Position numbers and translations under genes: made by a program
In this document: positions 27,140-38,999 of the stretch, piece after piece
Layout: every line of letters starts with the position of its first letter
Position numbering within the stretch: position 1 is the stretch's first letter
Notes under the pieces: model-generated
The model's database searches: none
What the model was told of the DNA's origin: nothing
The model's input: the letters and a program-made list of their open reading frames with translations, nothing else
Origin: Geosiphon pyriformis
Lineage: Eukaryota; Glomeromycota; Glomeromycetes; Archaeosporales; Geosiphonaceae
Direction: 5' to 3'
Length of the DNA: 64,000 nucleotides
NCBI GenBank assembly: GCA_016748015.1
Contig: JAAOMT010000468.1
Coordinates: 350,998-414,997, forward strand

Positions 27140-29110
27140 TTGTTTGTTGCTATGGAACTGGCAAGCTCTTCTGCTGGTAGTTCTGGGTCTAGTTTGACTG
27201 GGTTGGGGACCCAGGCTGGCATTAGAAGCAAAAAGCATGTTGAGGGTGTCCACTCTTATGGTGCATCATACAAGAAGCCAAGAAAGCCTGAAGCTGCTGG
27301 GAGGATGGTGGATTTGTCAACTGGTTCTCTCTCTATAGGCATTTTGGGTGCTGACGGGGTGGAATGCAAGAAGTCCTGGGGCAGTAATGTGGAAAGCAAT
27401 GGTAATAGTGTCAGTGAGATTTCGGATATGGAAAACTTAAAGAACACAGTTGTAGAGGAAACGAGTTATGTGAATTCGAATGTCTTGGACACTGATGATA
27501 TGGCGAACAATGCCACTCCAAGGATGACAAGAACTGTGACTTACATGTTGGGCCAACTGCCAAAACCTCCTGCTTTTGACAAAATGAGTAATGATGAGGA
27601 TGTCTTGGGACTTCTGTCTCCAAAATTCTCTGGTTCCAAGCACTTGCTGGCAGTTGAGTCACGTGTTGCGGAAAATAGAGATTTTGAACCAGTTAAATCA
27701 TTCACCTTGAATATTGAGATTTTGGCAGTGCCTAGAAAGACAAATGTTGACAAATTAATGGCTGTAAAAAAAATCTTTTATCAAATTGATGGATTTGGGA
27801 GAGCTTTGACTCCCTCAAAATTTCCAGAAATAATAAGATTATCATTTACATCTGAAAAAAGTTTGATTAAGGCAAGGGAAATGGCAATCAGTGAAAAAAT
27901 TTTGGTAAATAATGATCTAAGAAAAGTAAACAGCCATTCAGATCGGGAAGTGATCATCAAGGAAATCCCAGTGGATCTTCCCAAATCAGTGATTGAGACA
28001 GTGTTCTCCAAGTTTGGCAAGATCATTTCAATTAAAGTGCAGCTTATTGGTCTTTGGCAAAAAGTTTTAGTGAAATATGAATCATCTGAGATAGCTGATT
28101 TGGTCGCAACTAGATGGTCTGTGCTCATGGGAAAGGATTCTATTCACGTGGCAAAGGCAAGTATTGATAGACAAACATGGGTATCTAAGGATTGGCATCA
28201 GGCATTTCTTTACACTCTTCCAGTTGGCACCACCGCCCATGATTTGTCTGGATTGGTGGAGGCTTATGGTGGGAAAACTTGTTATATTGGCCATAATCTA
28301 ACTTCATATGTTCGTGATTAGTGTGCTGTGATTTGTTTTAAAAGTAAGGAGTCCAAGTTGGCTGCTATTGGTTCAGTTCTGGTCTTCAAGAGTGCGAGTT
28401 TGCATTGGGCTGGTCTTTCTTTGGCCTGTTGCATAATGTGTAAACAATTTGGTCATGTTTCTGGTGTTTGTTCTGTGGGTGGGAATTCTGGTGCTCACAG
28501 TAAGTGGGTGGTAACTTCTTAGAACTGGGTTCATCTGGCTAATATATATAAGAAAAAACGGGCTCCTATCGCTCACCCAGTTTCCTTTGGTGGCAAGACA
28601 TGGGCCCAAGTTGCTAGTGGCCCCCCTTTTTGTGTGGTTCCTTCAGGTCCTTCTGGTGTTGGTGCGAATTTTGGTGCGGAATCTGCCTCAGTAGAATCCT
28701 CTCCTTTTGATATCTCTGGTTTGTGCAATCAGGTGGCGTCTTTGGAACACTCTTTAGAGCTTTTGACAGACCAAGTTTCTGCCATTGCGAAAAAACTGAG
28801 CTGTGTTAAAGTGGTATCTTTGGTGTCTTCTTCTCTCACCTCCCATCCTGTTGCATCTGTTTCTCTGGCCTTATGCATGGATTTGGATATGGCACTGGAT
28901 GTTCCATTGGCAACATCTCTTTCTTTTTGCCCAACCATTGAAGATGTTGGTCCTGGTTTTGGTTCCAGTAGTTCGAAGATTCTGACTGCCAAGGTTGGTG
29001 GTTTGGAGTCAAAGTTGATGGCTTTGGATGCATTAGTTGGCTTGGTTTTGGCAAGATTAGATATGTTGTGTTCTGGTTTGGGTTCTTCAGTTCTCTCATC
29101 TTCTCAATGA
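27140..29110 (+). pseudogene. LINE copy B ORF1 (RRM-like, CCHC)
   Basis: 656 codons in one frame, beginning MFVAMELASSSAGSS (the second Met may be the true start). A Ser/Gly-rich leader is followed by IFYQIDGFGRALTPSKF, then an RRM-like region (VIIKEIPVDLPKSVIETVFSKFG, cut here at 20 in spirit: key parts are IKEIPVD and IISIKVQLIGLWQK). The CCHC knuckle CIMCKQFGHVSGVC comes next, then a heptad segment LEHSLELLTDQVSAIAKKL. Two TAG stops interrupt it at 28319-28321 (just before CAVICF) and 28520-28522. It ends SSSQ-TGA, the TGA overlapping the ORF2 ATG. Confidence 0.85.
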
Positions 29111-32100
29111 CCAGTTTGATTTAGAAGGTTGCTACGTGTAATGTTCGGGACATGAATGTTCCTGTGAAACAGGATAATATGGTTCATTGGCACAAGGACA
29201 TGGGCAATTTAGTTTCTATTTTTACTGAAACAAAGTTGAAGGATAAGGTTCGTCTCTGGATCATCAACAAGTTTGATGGTGTTTGGGTGTTTACCTCTGG
29301 TTTGGATTCTGGATATTTGAGTGCTGGTGTGGCAGTTGTCATGGACTCTTTTTTGGCAAGGCATGTATGCAAAGTTTCTGAAGTGCCTGGCTGGCTTCTG
29401 TCTGTTAGATTACTTTTTAAGAATAAGCTCTCAGTGTCAATTCTGGGGCTCTACACTGGTGCTTCTTCAGTGGTGCAGTTTTCTCAGGCTAATGAGATTA
29501 ACTCTCTTATTGCAAGGGCTGTTAATGAATCTTCTTTCATCATTCTCGGGGGTGATTTTAATGAAGACGGTTCTTATAAAAGTACAAGTTTCAAAAGATG
29601 CTTTGATTTGGGTCTGGTCAATTCTTTAGTCGGTAGCCCAGCGGTGAAAATGCCCACTTGGGAAAATTCTAGGGGTATTAAGAAAACAATTGATTATGTG
29701 TTTGTCTCCTCGAGTCTTGTCAATACAATAGTGCATCGTGAAGTTTTGGATGTCAGTAGGCATTTTGACACAGACCATCAAGCTGTTTCAGTGGATTTGG
29801 GTTTGGGCGGGCTCTTGGATATGCATTTGAATTCTCTTTGCAAGCAAACAAATAAAGATCATTGAAAGTTTGACGTCAAAAGTGCCAATGAAGCTAAGTG
29901 GTTGGAGTTCAAGAATGCTTCAGCTGCTAATGTCTCTATGTTCTTGGATGCTTTTGGCATGGCAGTGAGCTATTCAGATGTGGACATTATGTGGGACATT
30001 GTTCACAAGATTATGGTTTTTTCAGTGGATGATACATTTAAGAAAAAATGGTTCAAAGGTTTTGATGGCGTGTTTACTAAGACTTCTTCTAGGTTTCACA
30101 AACTGGAGCTGCTGGTTTCTAAGTTGGTCAAGGCTTTGCGTTTGGCTTCTAGTGATGGTTTTGCTTCTTTGTTGGAGGTGTGGCACAGACTCGACTCCCC
30201 TGGTGCATTAATGGTCAAGTCTCTGTTTTTTTCAGGCTCTAATTTTAATATTATTCGTTCTGTGCTGGCCAAAGCAAGGAAATTGTACCGCTCTTTCAAA
30301 TTATTGGAATCCAGGTGCAGTGAAGAATCCTCAATCAAGCAGACTATTAGTAAGAGAATAGAGAGTTTTGAGCTGAACAAGAGTCACACTATTAGAAGTA
30401 TGTTGAAGCATCCTTTTCGCAAGGTGGTCCTAGATTATCTGGTTGTAGAAGATGAGTTGATTTTAGAGCCTGGTTTGGTTAAGTCTAAGGTGAACAAAAT
30501 TATGGAGGGATGAACCAGAAGACGTAAGGTGGTATCTGACTTATCTGGGGATTGGGCTCGTCAATATTGGCCTCTGGATTATGTGTTCGATAGTGCTTTC
30601 TCTGATGTCATGTGTTTGATTAGTTTTGATGAGTTGTCAGCTGTTGTTAAGGATTTTCCTGATGGAAAAGTGGCTGGTCTTTCTGGTATCTTCAATGAAT
30701 TGTGGAAACATTGTGACAAATTTGTTTTGGATATGCTTTTGGTGCTCTTGAATTTCTGTTTGGTTGACAAGTCAGTTCCTGGGCCTTGGAGAGAAGCTTG
30801 GATTTCAATGATTCCTAAACCATATGAATGGGAAGGAGTTCTCACAAACACCCATCTTATAGCTTTAATTGAAATGGCCCACAAGATTCTCTCCAAGATT
30901 CTTTCAAATAGGATCTCTCTGGCTTGCAGCACTTTTGATGTTCTTCGTGGGGACAATTTTTCGGTTTTGAAAGGTACGACGACACAATCTCCAATTTTTG
31001 CTATTGGTTCTGTGGTTGAGGATGCCTTGGAGAAGAACCGTGAACTGTAACTGGTGTTACAAGACATGCACAAGGCTTATGACTCGGTTGGTTGGAAACA
31101 TCTTAGGAGGAGTTTGGTCAGGATCAAAATGTGTGACAGGTTTATTAGATTTTTTGGCAGTATTCACAATGGTTGCATCAACAGAGTAATGACTGATTTT
31201 GGCTTGACTAATGGGTATTGTGTCCACGATGGGCTGGATCAGGGAGAAGTTTTCTCGCCCCTTCTCTGGCGTATTTTTTATGATTCACTTTTGTGCAAGG
31301 TCAAGAGACAGGATAGTGTGTATGGCTACAGGTTGAATTCTTATTTCATATCAAGAACTGGCCGGATGGATCCTCAAGCTAGACTGTCTTCGTTTTTTGC
31401 TGCCGGCGCTTTTGTTGATGATACTATTTGGGTTGGTAGCAGCCAGACTGCTACACAATGCATCCTTGATGTGGCTAGTGAGTTTTTCAGGTTTAACAAT
31501 ATTTTTGTAAATAATGACAAAACAGTGGTCATTCCCATCAATTGCCGGGTGCTGGACCCTCATTTGACTATCAGTGGTGCACCTATTTCTATTGCCAAGA
31601 GAGGGGAATCTCATCATTACCTAGGCATTTTTTTATCTTTTGAGGGTCTCTCAAAGTCCAGCTTAGCTAAAGCCCAGGCGGATGTGCAGTTTTTTGTGAA
31701 TCTAGTTTTAAAAAAGGCAGTTTCTAATAAACAGTGTGCGTATTTGGTGTCCATGGTTTTTTTTCCCATTATTAGCTATAGAACTCAGTTCAGTTTCATT
31801 TCTGTGAGCATTTGTAACAAATGGGATGCTTTGGTGTGCAAGATCTTGAAGTCTAAGTCTGGGTTGTCCTGTAATTTCCTCAATAATGCACTGCACCACC
31901 TTTCATTGTATGGTTTGAAGACTTTTGAGCAGATTCAAGCTGAGAGTAAATTGGCATCCACTGTTGCTTTCACAAACTCTGCTGGTATTTTGGGTCATCT
32001 TTTTTCTCATAGGGCTCATGATCTTCAAGTACTTAGCTGGTGCCCACATCACTCTTTGCTGTTTCTATCTCGTATTGGTATTAATTCCTCAAACAATTTT

Positions 32101-33795
32101 TTGGCTGGTGTGGTTCGTATTTTTTCCGGGTGTGATTTGTCTTTGGGAGGCCCTCTGGCTTGTGCTTTTTGTCATTGGTGCGGCACTCCTATGTCTTTGG
32201 TTCTTGGTAAATCCTGTTTTTTCAAGTGTATCTCTTCACTTAGGCGTTATGGGATTGCTTTCGTGGAACAGCTTCTTGACCATAATGGTAATGTTTTCAG
32301 TTGGGGGACCTTCAAGCGTTGGAAGAGGCTAGACCTTCGTGGCCCAGTCTCTTTCTGGTTTGTTCTTTCCGTTTGCTTTCTTGGTGGTGTTGTACCTCTC
32401 TCCTCAAATTCTTCTTTGGTAGATGGTTATGCTGTGTCTAATATTCATCTTTCTCATGATTTTGGTATGGTTTGTAATGCTTTGCCGACCATTGATGCTG
32501 CCCACCTTTCTGTGTATACAGATGGATTTCTTTCTGGTCTGAGCACTGTTGACGTGAGAGTGGGTGCTGCTGTTTTTTTTGAGGACATTAACTTGGGTTT
32601 GGGTGTTGGGGTGTCTGGTTTGGTTTCTTCTACTCTGATAGAGCTGCAAGCCATAGCTTTGGCCCTTGAATGTGTTCCTTTTTCTCATTTAATTGACTTG
32701 TTCTCGGATAGCCAAGCTGCTTTGGATGCATGTAGGTCAGAATCATTGCTGGTTTGTCCAGATTTCAGGAACTGCTGTTGGATCGAGCATTGTTACATTG
32801 CTACCGTCATTTGTCAAAAAAATTTGGATGTGAATTGGGTTAAAGTGAAAGGTCATTTAGGTGTTTCAGGCAATGAGCATGCTGATGTGCTTGCCAAAGA
32901 TGCTGCTTTCTCTGCTTGGCATCTGCCTCATTTAGTCAGTAAACATTTTCTATGTGCTGGTGGTACGGCAGTTTCTGGTAATTCTAAACACTTTGTTCAT
33001 AATGTTTTCCGGTCAGTTCATCGAGTTTGTTGGGAGGTTGGAGTAGGTTCTCATGTTGTAGATGATAGTTTGCATACTAATATCAATTGGTCTAAGTCTT
33101 CTATGGTGTGGCACCCTAATTCTCACTTGGCATCTGGTTTTACCAGCATGCGCACAGCAGGCTGTTGTACTTACTTTATGAAGGCTCTCCATTATTGGCT
33201 TCCTGTTGCTGTGTGCAAGCATTTATATGATAGGAGATACCTCAGTGTGGTCTGTCTGTTCTGTGATGACATTGAGACCTTGAATTATGTCTTTTCATGT
33301 CCTCAGGATGCCGTTGGCCATGCTCGTTTGTTGGGCGCTCATGCTTCAGCTTGGGAGGCTCTTTTTGGTCTATCTCACTTTTTTTCATGTGTCTTACAGA
33401 CCTTAGCTTCTTGTGTTTCTGAAGTTGGGGTTGGTATTGCTCTGTGTAAGGGCTTTGTTTTCAATGAATGGTTTCGTGAGTTGGTCTTGATTTTTAAAGA
33501 TTCTAAGGAGAGTACTAAAAGGATTGTGAGCTTTGTGCGTAAGTTCTGCCTTGCATTTTGGGATGATATTTGGTTGGTCCGCACCAGACACTGAGCATTT
33601 ATGGAAAAACACGGTTTGATTCCGCATGATGGCTCCACTCCTGCTTCTGTTTCTGGTTTGCCTATGATGTTTTTGGCTGGTGTGGTTAGATTGCTGGGGA
33701 TGGCTGAGACTTTTGGAGTTGGTTTCGGGTTTTGTAAGTTTTGTCCATTTTTTTCAGGTATTGAAAATTTGGTTTCTGTGCATATAGGTATATAG
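29107..33795 (+). pseudogene. LINE copy B ORF2 (APE endonuclease, RT, RNase H, CCHC)
   Basis: 1562 codons in one frame with five internal stops: TAG 29122, TGA 29863, TGA 30511, TAA 31048 and TGA 33592. Endonuclease motifs are ATCNVRDMN, TETKLKD, GGDFNEDG, KKTIDYVFV and DTDHQAVS. RT motifs are the IPKPYEWEG region, LNTHLIALIEMAHKIL-like block, DMHKAYDSVGW, GLDQGEVFSPLLW and AGAFVDDTIWVGSS. RNase H has YTDGF, ELQAIALALE, FSDSQAALDAC and VKGHLGVSGNEHAD, a full D-E-D-D set. A post-RNase H cluster CLFCDDIETLNYVFSC corresponds to C-x2-C-x7-H-x4-C with the His changed to Tyr. Four of five stops sit where copies A or C have Trp (TGG); the last replaces Arg (CGA). Confidence 0.9.
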
Positions 33796-33954
33796 TGTAG
33801 TCCTAACTGGTCTGAGTGGCTGGTCATATGTAGAAAGCACATGATTCACACCTAGTTTAGATCATTTGTATGATATATAACACTAGATTGCGTTTGGACC
33901 TCACTCATTAAATAAAATAAAATAAAAATAAAATAAAAATAAAAACAATAATTT

Positions 33955-36775
33955 TAGATAAAACTAATTTAATAAGCTTAAAAAAATCCAAATATTTCTT
34001 GTATTATTTCTTAAAAACTAATTTTTTGGCAAAAATTTATGTATATTATATTATATTTTTTAATATTAAAAAATTAATAGTTAATAATTATATATGATTA
34101 TTTATTTACTAATATGTTTATTAATAATTTATTTTTTTTATTATATTCAATATATACAGAAAAAAATAATCTAATATTTTTTTTGTATTAAATACAAATT
34201 AATTTTTATTATAATATTTTTTTCTTATTATTAACACTTTTTTATAAAAAATTAATAAAATATATATAAAATAATAATTATATAATATATAGATTCTGAT
34301 TTTATTAAAATATTAAATTTGTATTATAAAATACTAATTAATATATTTTATTATATATAATTAATAAATTTATAAATAAATATGCTTTTAAAATAAAAAA
34401 TTATTTTTATAAAAAAACATTACTATAAATTAAAAATAATAACTTTTTATATAAGAAATTACAATATATATTATGAACATTAGCAATAAAAATTATATAA
34501 AAAAAGTATATTATTAAACTTAATTTAAAAATATTAATTAGTAATAAAAAAATAAAAAATTAACAATTAACTTAATTATAATAAAATTATATAATCTAAT
34601 TAAAAAATACAAAAAAATATTAATAAACTAAAAAATATTAATAAAATTTAATTGTTATTATGTTTTAATATTCTTATTAATATAATTTAATATTTTAAAT
34701 TTATAATTGTATTAAATAAATTTTTTAATATATATAATATTATTTAAAACATTATAAAAACTTATATTTAAATATTATTTAAGATTTACACTTTATTTAA
34801 AATTATTTTCATTAAAATTTCTCTAATAACTATAAAAAAACATTTTTTATAATTAGTTTATATATAATTATATAGTAAAAAAATTAGCTATTTAAATATT
34901 TATATTAAAAATAACATAATAAAAAAATATATTTTGCCAAAAATCTTATTAGTATTGACAAATTTTATAACAAAAACCATTTTTTTTTAATTTAAACCTA
35001 ATTAAATAGCTTTAAATTATATAAAAACAGATAATATATAGTCTTACTTAAAAAATTACTAAATAAATTAGTCTTAAATTTAATTTATTTCTAATTAAAC
35101 AATTTTACTTATTATATATACTTTTATTGATAAAGCTAAACTAAATTTTATAATTAATAATAAGCTACAAAACAATTAAAATTAAATATAAAAACTATTT
35201 ATTAAAAATAATTTTTTACAAAATTATAAATAAAAAAAATCTTATATTAAATTCGTTTTTTTTTTAAATTAAGACCAAAAAAATCTTTAATTCACAAAAA
35301 AATTTCCAAAATTTATCAGTTTTTGTTTATAAATATTAAAATTTTTTTAAATTTTTTATTATATATAAAATTTTTGTAAAGTATTTGCTAATTTAATATT
35401 TTATATTAAAATTATTATTTTTTTAATATTATAAATTTTTAATTATTATTAATAAATATAAAATTATTAAAATTAAAGTTGTAAAATTTAATGATTAAAA
35501 TTTAGACTATTATATTAACTTTAAAATATGTTTTTTTAGTTATATAATAATAATTAATACAAATAGTCAAGCTGTTTTAAATGTTTGTAATATAAAAATA
35601 AGCTTGATATTATTTATTTTTATAATTAGTGCTAAATTAAATAATATTATATTAAAAATATTATTTATAAAAAAAAGTTAAAAGTTATTTAATTAAAGTT
35701 TAAAAATTATTCAAGTTTTTTTAAAAATAATTGTGTTAATAATTTGGCAATTATAATAGTTTTATTTGGTTTTATATTATTAATTAAAATAAATAAACAA
35801 TTTATTATAACAGATAATAAGGCAGTATTTAATAATATATAATATATAATACATAATATGTTTAAAACTATTAGTTATGCTTATTAAAAAAATAGTTTTG
35901 GTGTTTAGATAATAAAAAAATGTTTGTTTGATAAAATGAATTGAGTTTGTTTTTTGCTAATATAGTATTTTAATTTATATATAACTGTTGGTTTTATAAA
36001 TAAAATTATAATAAACTTATGCATTTATATTATAAAAACTATATTCAAAAAACTTTTAATAGCTATTTATAAATAATTGTATTTTAAATTTTATTTTAGT
36101 ATTTTGTGTATACTTTATAAAAAGATTAAATTTTTTAATTATATGTTTTTATATATTATAAACTTTAATACTTTTAAAATTTGCTTAAATTACAAATTAT
36201 TATATATAAATTATTATTAAATAGAATTAATATGTTTTTTTCTGTAATTTTAAGCTTTTTTTATGTTAGTATTATTAATAATATATTGTATATTACATTG
36301 TATAAGAGCTTAGTTTTTAAAAAATAGTTGTAAAAAACTAAATTTTTCTTTGGTAATATTAAATTAACTATTTTTAAAATAGATAAATTCATAAAAAAAT
36401 TGGTTGTTTATTATTATATTAATATTTAATTAATAAAAAATAGGTATAAACATTATTAAAAAATAATAATTTATTAATAAATAATAGTTTTGTCTATTTT
36501 AAAATAAAAAAAAGTTTGTATTATTAAATAAAATTATATATATATTTAATATTAATAAGATATTAAGTATTCTTTTTAATATATATGTTTTATATTTATT
36601 TTTTATTATTATTATTATTATTAATGTTTTTGTTTTTATAGTTTTATAGTATTGTTTTAATTAATCTAAATAATTAATCATATGTAAAAATATGTAAATT
36701 GTATTTAATTTAAAATAAATGTTATTATATTAAATTAGATAGTAATTAAATCTTATTTATTAAATATTATTAATA
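33955..36775 (+). mobile_element. LINE copy D: AT-desert remnant of the same LINE family, decayed by transitions
   Basis: This looks like a featureless AT desert, but aligned to copy B it keeps landmarks in order: the RNase H Glu block (about 35490-35530), agtcaagctgttttaaatgt for SQAALDAC (35565-35585), the KGHSGV..NERANNLA block (35690-35748), the FLTADGGAV block (35800-35830), IHNMFKTISYAYWK and the CTYFMKALH/RRYLSILC region (35850-36190), and LYKGFVF (about 36300). The 3' UTR words tcatatgtaaaaatatgtaa (36678-36698) and tagatagtaattaaatct (36736-36753, family tagatagtgtttggacct) close it. Differences from copy B are overwhelmingly C-to-T and G-to-A. The 5' part (33955-35300) is too degraded to place, so the left boundary is a guess. 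Confidence 0.75.
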
Positions 36776-37714
36776 AAAAAATTTGGTTAATTTAATAAAA
36801 TCTGTAATTAAAAAAATTAAAAAATTTGAATTATTTTTTTATAAATTTTAAAATAAATTTTATTATAAACATTAAAACTTGTTTTATTTTTTAAGTATAT
36901 TTTAAATTTAATTACTAATTGTTTAAAAGTTTTACTTAATTTAAAAATATATATAAAATTTATATTTTAAATATTTATAAGTTATTTTTTGTAATATAAT
37001 TTAATAAATTATATTAAATATAGAATATATAAAATAATAAAGTAAAATTTACAAAAATTTTCAAAAAATTAAATATAAAAGCATATTTATAATAAACATA
37101 TATTAAAAAATATTTAAATAAAACAAAAATATTAATTTTTTTGGTTTATTAAATAAGTAATATTTATTAATGTAAGTGTAAATATTAATTATATATAGAA
37201 ATACATAATTTACATTTATAATAAAATTTTTAATTAAAATAAATAATTGTAAAATTATACTTTATTAAAACTTATTTATATAAAAATATATTTTTATTTT
37301 TATTTTAATTAATTTAAATGTAAATTTTATATTGTTTTTTGCTTTACAATAGTTAAAATATATTGTTTGATTAATTTTATAAAATTTTATAAAATTTCTT
37401 TTTTATGATTTAATCTATTTAATTATTAATTTATAAAGTTTTAATCAATTTTGAGCTTTAAAAAAACCATAAAAATAATTATTTTTCTTATTAATTATAT
37501 AAACAACAATAACAATAACAATAACAATAACAACAATTATTATTATTATTATTTAAGTTATTAATTAACGGATTTTTGAAAAAAAATCAATAATAAAAAT
37601 TTTTTATATACAATTATTCTTAATTTTATTTGGTTTAATATGTTAAAAAAGTTAAAGCTTTTAAAAAATGGTTTGACTTCCATATGTATCACAAATGAAA
37701 TTAATCATTTATGA
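36776..37714. other. AT desert upstream of the Gag1-clamp gene
   Basis: Over 85 percent A and T by eye, no ORF. A short (AACAAT)n run followed by (ATT)n lies at 37500-37553. It may be further decayed transposon sequence, but no motif could be aligned. Confidence 0.45.
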
Positions 37715-37726
37715 TTTCACGTGAAA
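37715..37726. promoter_or_regulatory. Palindromic E-box TTTCACGTGAAA
   Basis: A perfect 12-bp palindrome with a CACGTG core, 112 bp upstream of the next ATG and at the edge of normal composition. CACGTG is the target of bHLH factors such as Cbf1/Pho4. Function is inferred from position only. Confidence 0.35.
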
Positions 37727-37759
37727 CAGTTTAAGAACTTTATTGGGAAAGATGAGAGA

Positions 37760-37768
37760 TTATATATA
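37760..37768 (+). promoter_or_regulatory. TATA-like element of the Gag1-clamp gene
   Basis: ttatatata lies 70-78 bp upstream of the ATG at 37838 in an otherwise mixed-composition leader, which makes it a plausible TATA box. Confidence 0.35.
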
Positions 37769-37837
37769 CCACGGCCTCGAATAGAAACTATCTAAAGTTC
37801 AGTTTACTACCATTCATTTCCCCATTCATTAAAAAAA

Positions 37838-38626
37838 ATGACCAATACTAAGGCTACGAAACCTACTACCTCCGAAGAATCACAAGCTCATCTTACATCC
37901 TCAGGGTTATATGATTCGAATAATACATACGCCACTTCTGCATCGACTTCACGTTTTTCAAGTTTCACACCCATACAACACGAAGAGTCCAATGCACAAC
38001 TTACTTCTAGTACTGATTTTTTTACTCCAGCTTCGTCAAATAGAAGTTCAATCACAAATTTTGAAACAATGGAAAGTAATAATAACCATGTGACCACTTC
38101 CTCAAAGTCAACGCAAACTTCAACCAAAGACACAACTTCCTCTACACGAACTAATACTTCAACCAGTGATTCTCCACCTCCCTATGTAAATCAAGGCTTA
38201 GAGCATTGGAACCGGCAACGTGCTCTTTGGACCGGTGGAAATTATTCTGTTCCCGCCACTTCTGAGAACCAAAATAACCCTGCTTTGGTTAATATCACTC
38301 CAAATAACTATCTTTCTATATACAACTCATTAATTTATGAACGCAAAAGGTTGGCTAAACCAGTGCCTTTACCTTATGTGGTAAGTAAAGTTGGTTCTCT
38401 AAATTTTCCTACTGCTTTGATCTTGTGATTTTTAAGCGTTACAATCTCTCACAATTCTACGGCTGCTTTATCATAATTGATAATCCTTAAGATTAAAATT
38501 TTGCTAAGTGGTTGGAAACGCGATGGTATTTGGCCGACTACAACTGATAATGGATCACAAGTTATAGTGCCTTCTTCTAATGACGAGGGACGACTATCTT
38601 CCAAAATGATAAATAAAATGGATTAA
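37838..38626 (+). CDS. Gag1-like clamp (DUF4050-type) protein
   Basis: Two exons: 37838-38380 and 38492-38626, joined at a gtaagt donor and a ccttaag acceptor. The first about 115 residues are a Ser/Thr/Asn-rich disordered leader. From residue about 118 the conserved domain starts: PPPYVNQGLEHWNRQRALWTGG, later NYLSIYNSLIYERKRLAKP and PLPYV, ending ILLSGWKRDGIWP. The order (PPP-VN-GL-W...R..W, then Y..L......KP.PL, then W..DG.WP) matches the fungal Gag1-like clamp domain. Known members are poorly characterised, so the molecular role is unknown. About 225 residues, stop TAA at 38624. Confidence 0.8.
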
Positions 38627-38999
38627 TATGTCTATGGAATGAGAACAAGGAAATGGTCAAGAGATTGTTAAATCTTTTAGCTTTCTGTCCCACCACAAGG
38701 TAATTTTGTCGGGATTGTAAGCTTCAAAGAGACTATCAATGCTAAAAGTTTATGAGGGTTACATTCTTTTATCGAGAAGTCGAGGCTGGTGAGTATTCTT
38801 TGCTCTTGTTGCACAAAAATGGACAAGCTAGCTACGAACAATGTTTTGGTGTCTATGTTTTCTTATAAAACTCCTAAAAGTTATTTTCCTAGCATACAGA
38901 CACCTAATCACGGACATTCATCAAGAAAATTTCTATCGAGCATTCGGTGGATTATTATATTATCTGTTTTGAGGAGATAAATTTTCAAATTTCAGTTAT
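38627..38999. other. Short intergenic region between convergent genes
   Basis: Contains only 3' flanks. An ORF of 63 codons at 38789 shows no recognisable feature. Confidence 0.5.

Larger units (their letters stand above)
27085..33950 (+). mobile_element. LINE copy B: full-length non-LTR retrotransposon, frame-intact but stop-ridden
   Basis: The plus-strand element starts near 27085 and ends with the family terminus gcgtttggacct at about 33892, followed by an A-rich tail of AAAATA-type repeats (33908-33950). ORF1 (27140-29110) and ORF2 (29107-33795) overlap by ATGA. Both frames are continuous apart from single-codon stops, with no frameshift. It lies head to head with copy A, about 200 bp apart. 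Confidence 0.9.
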
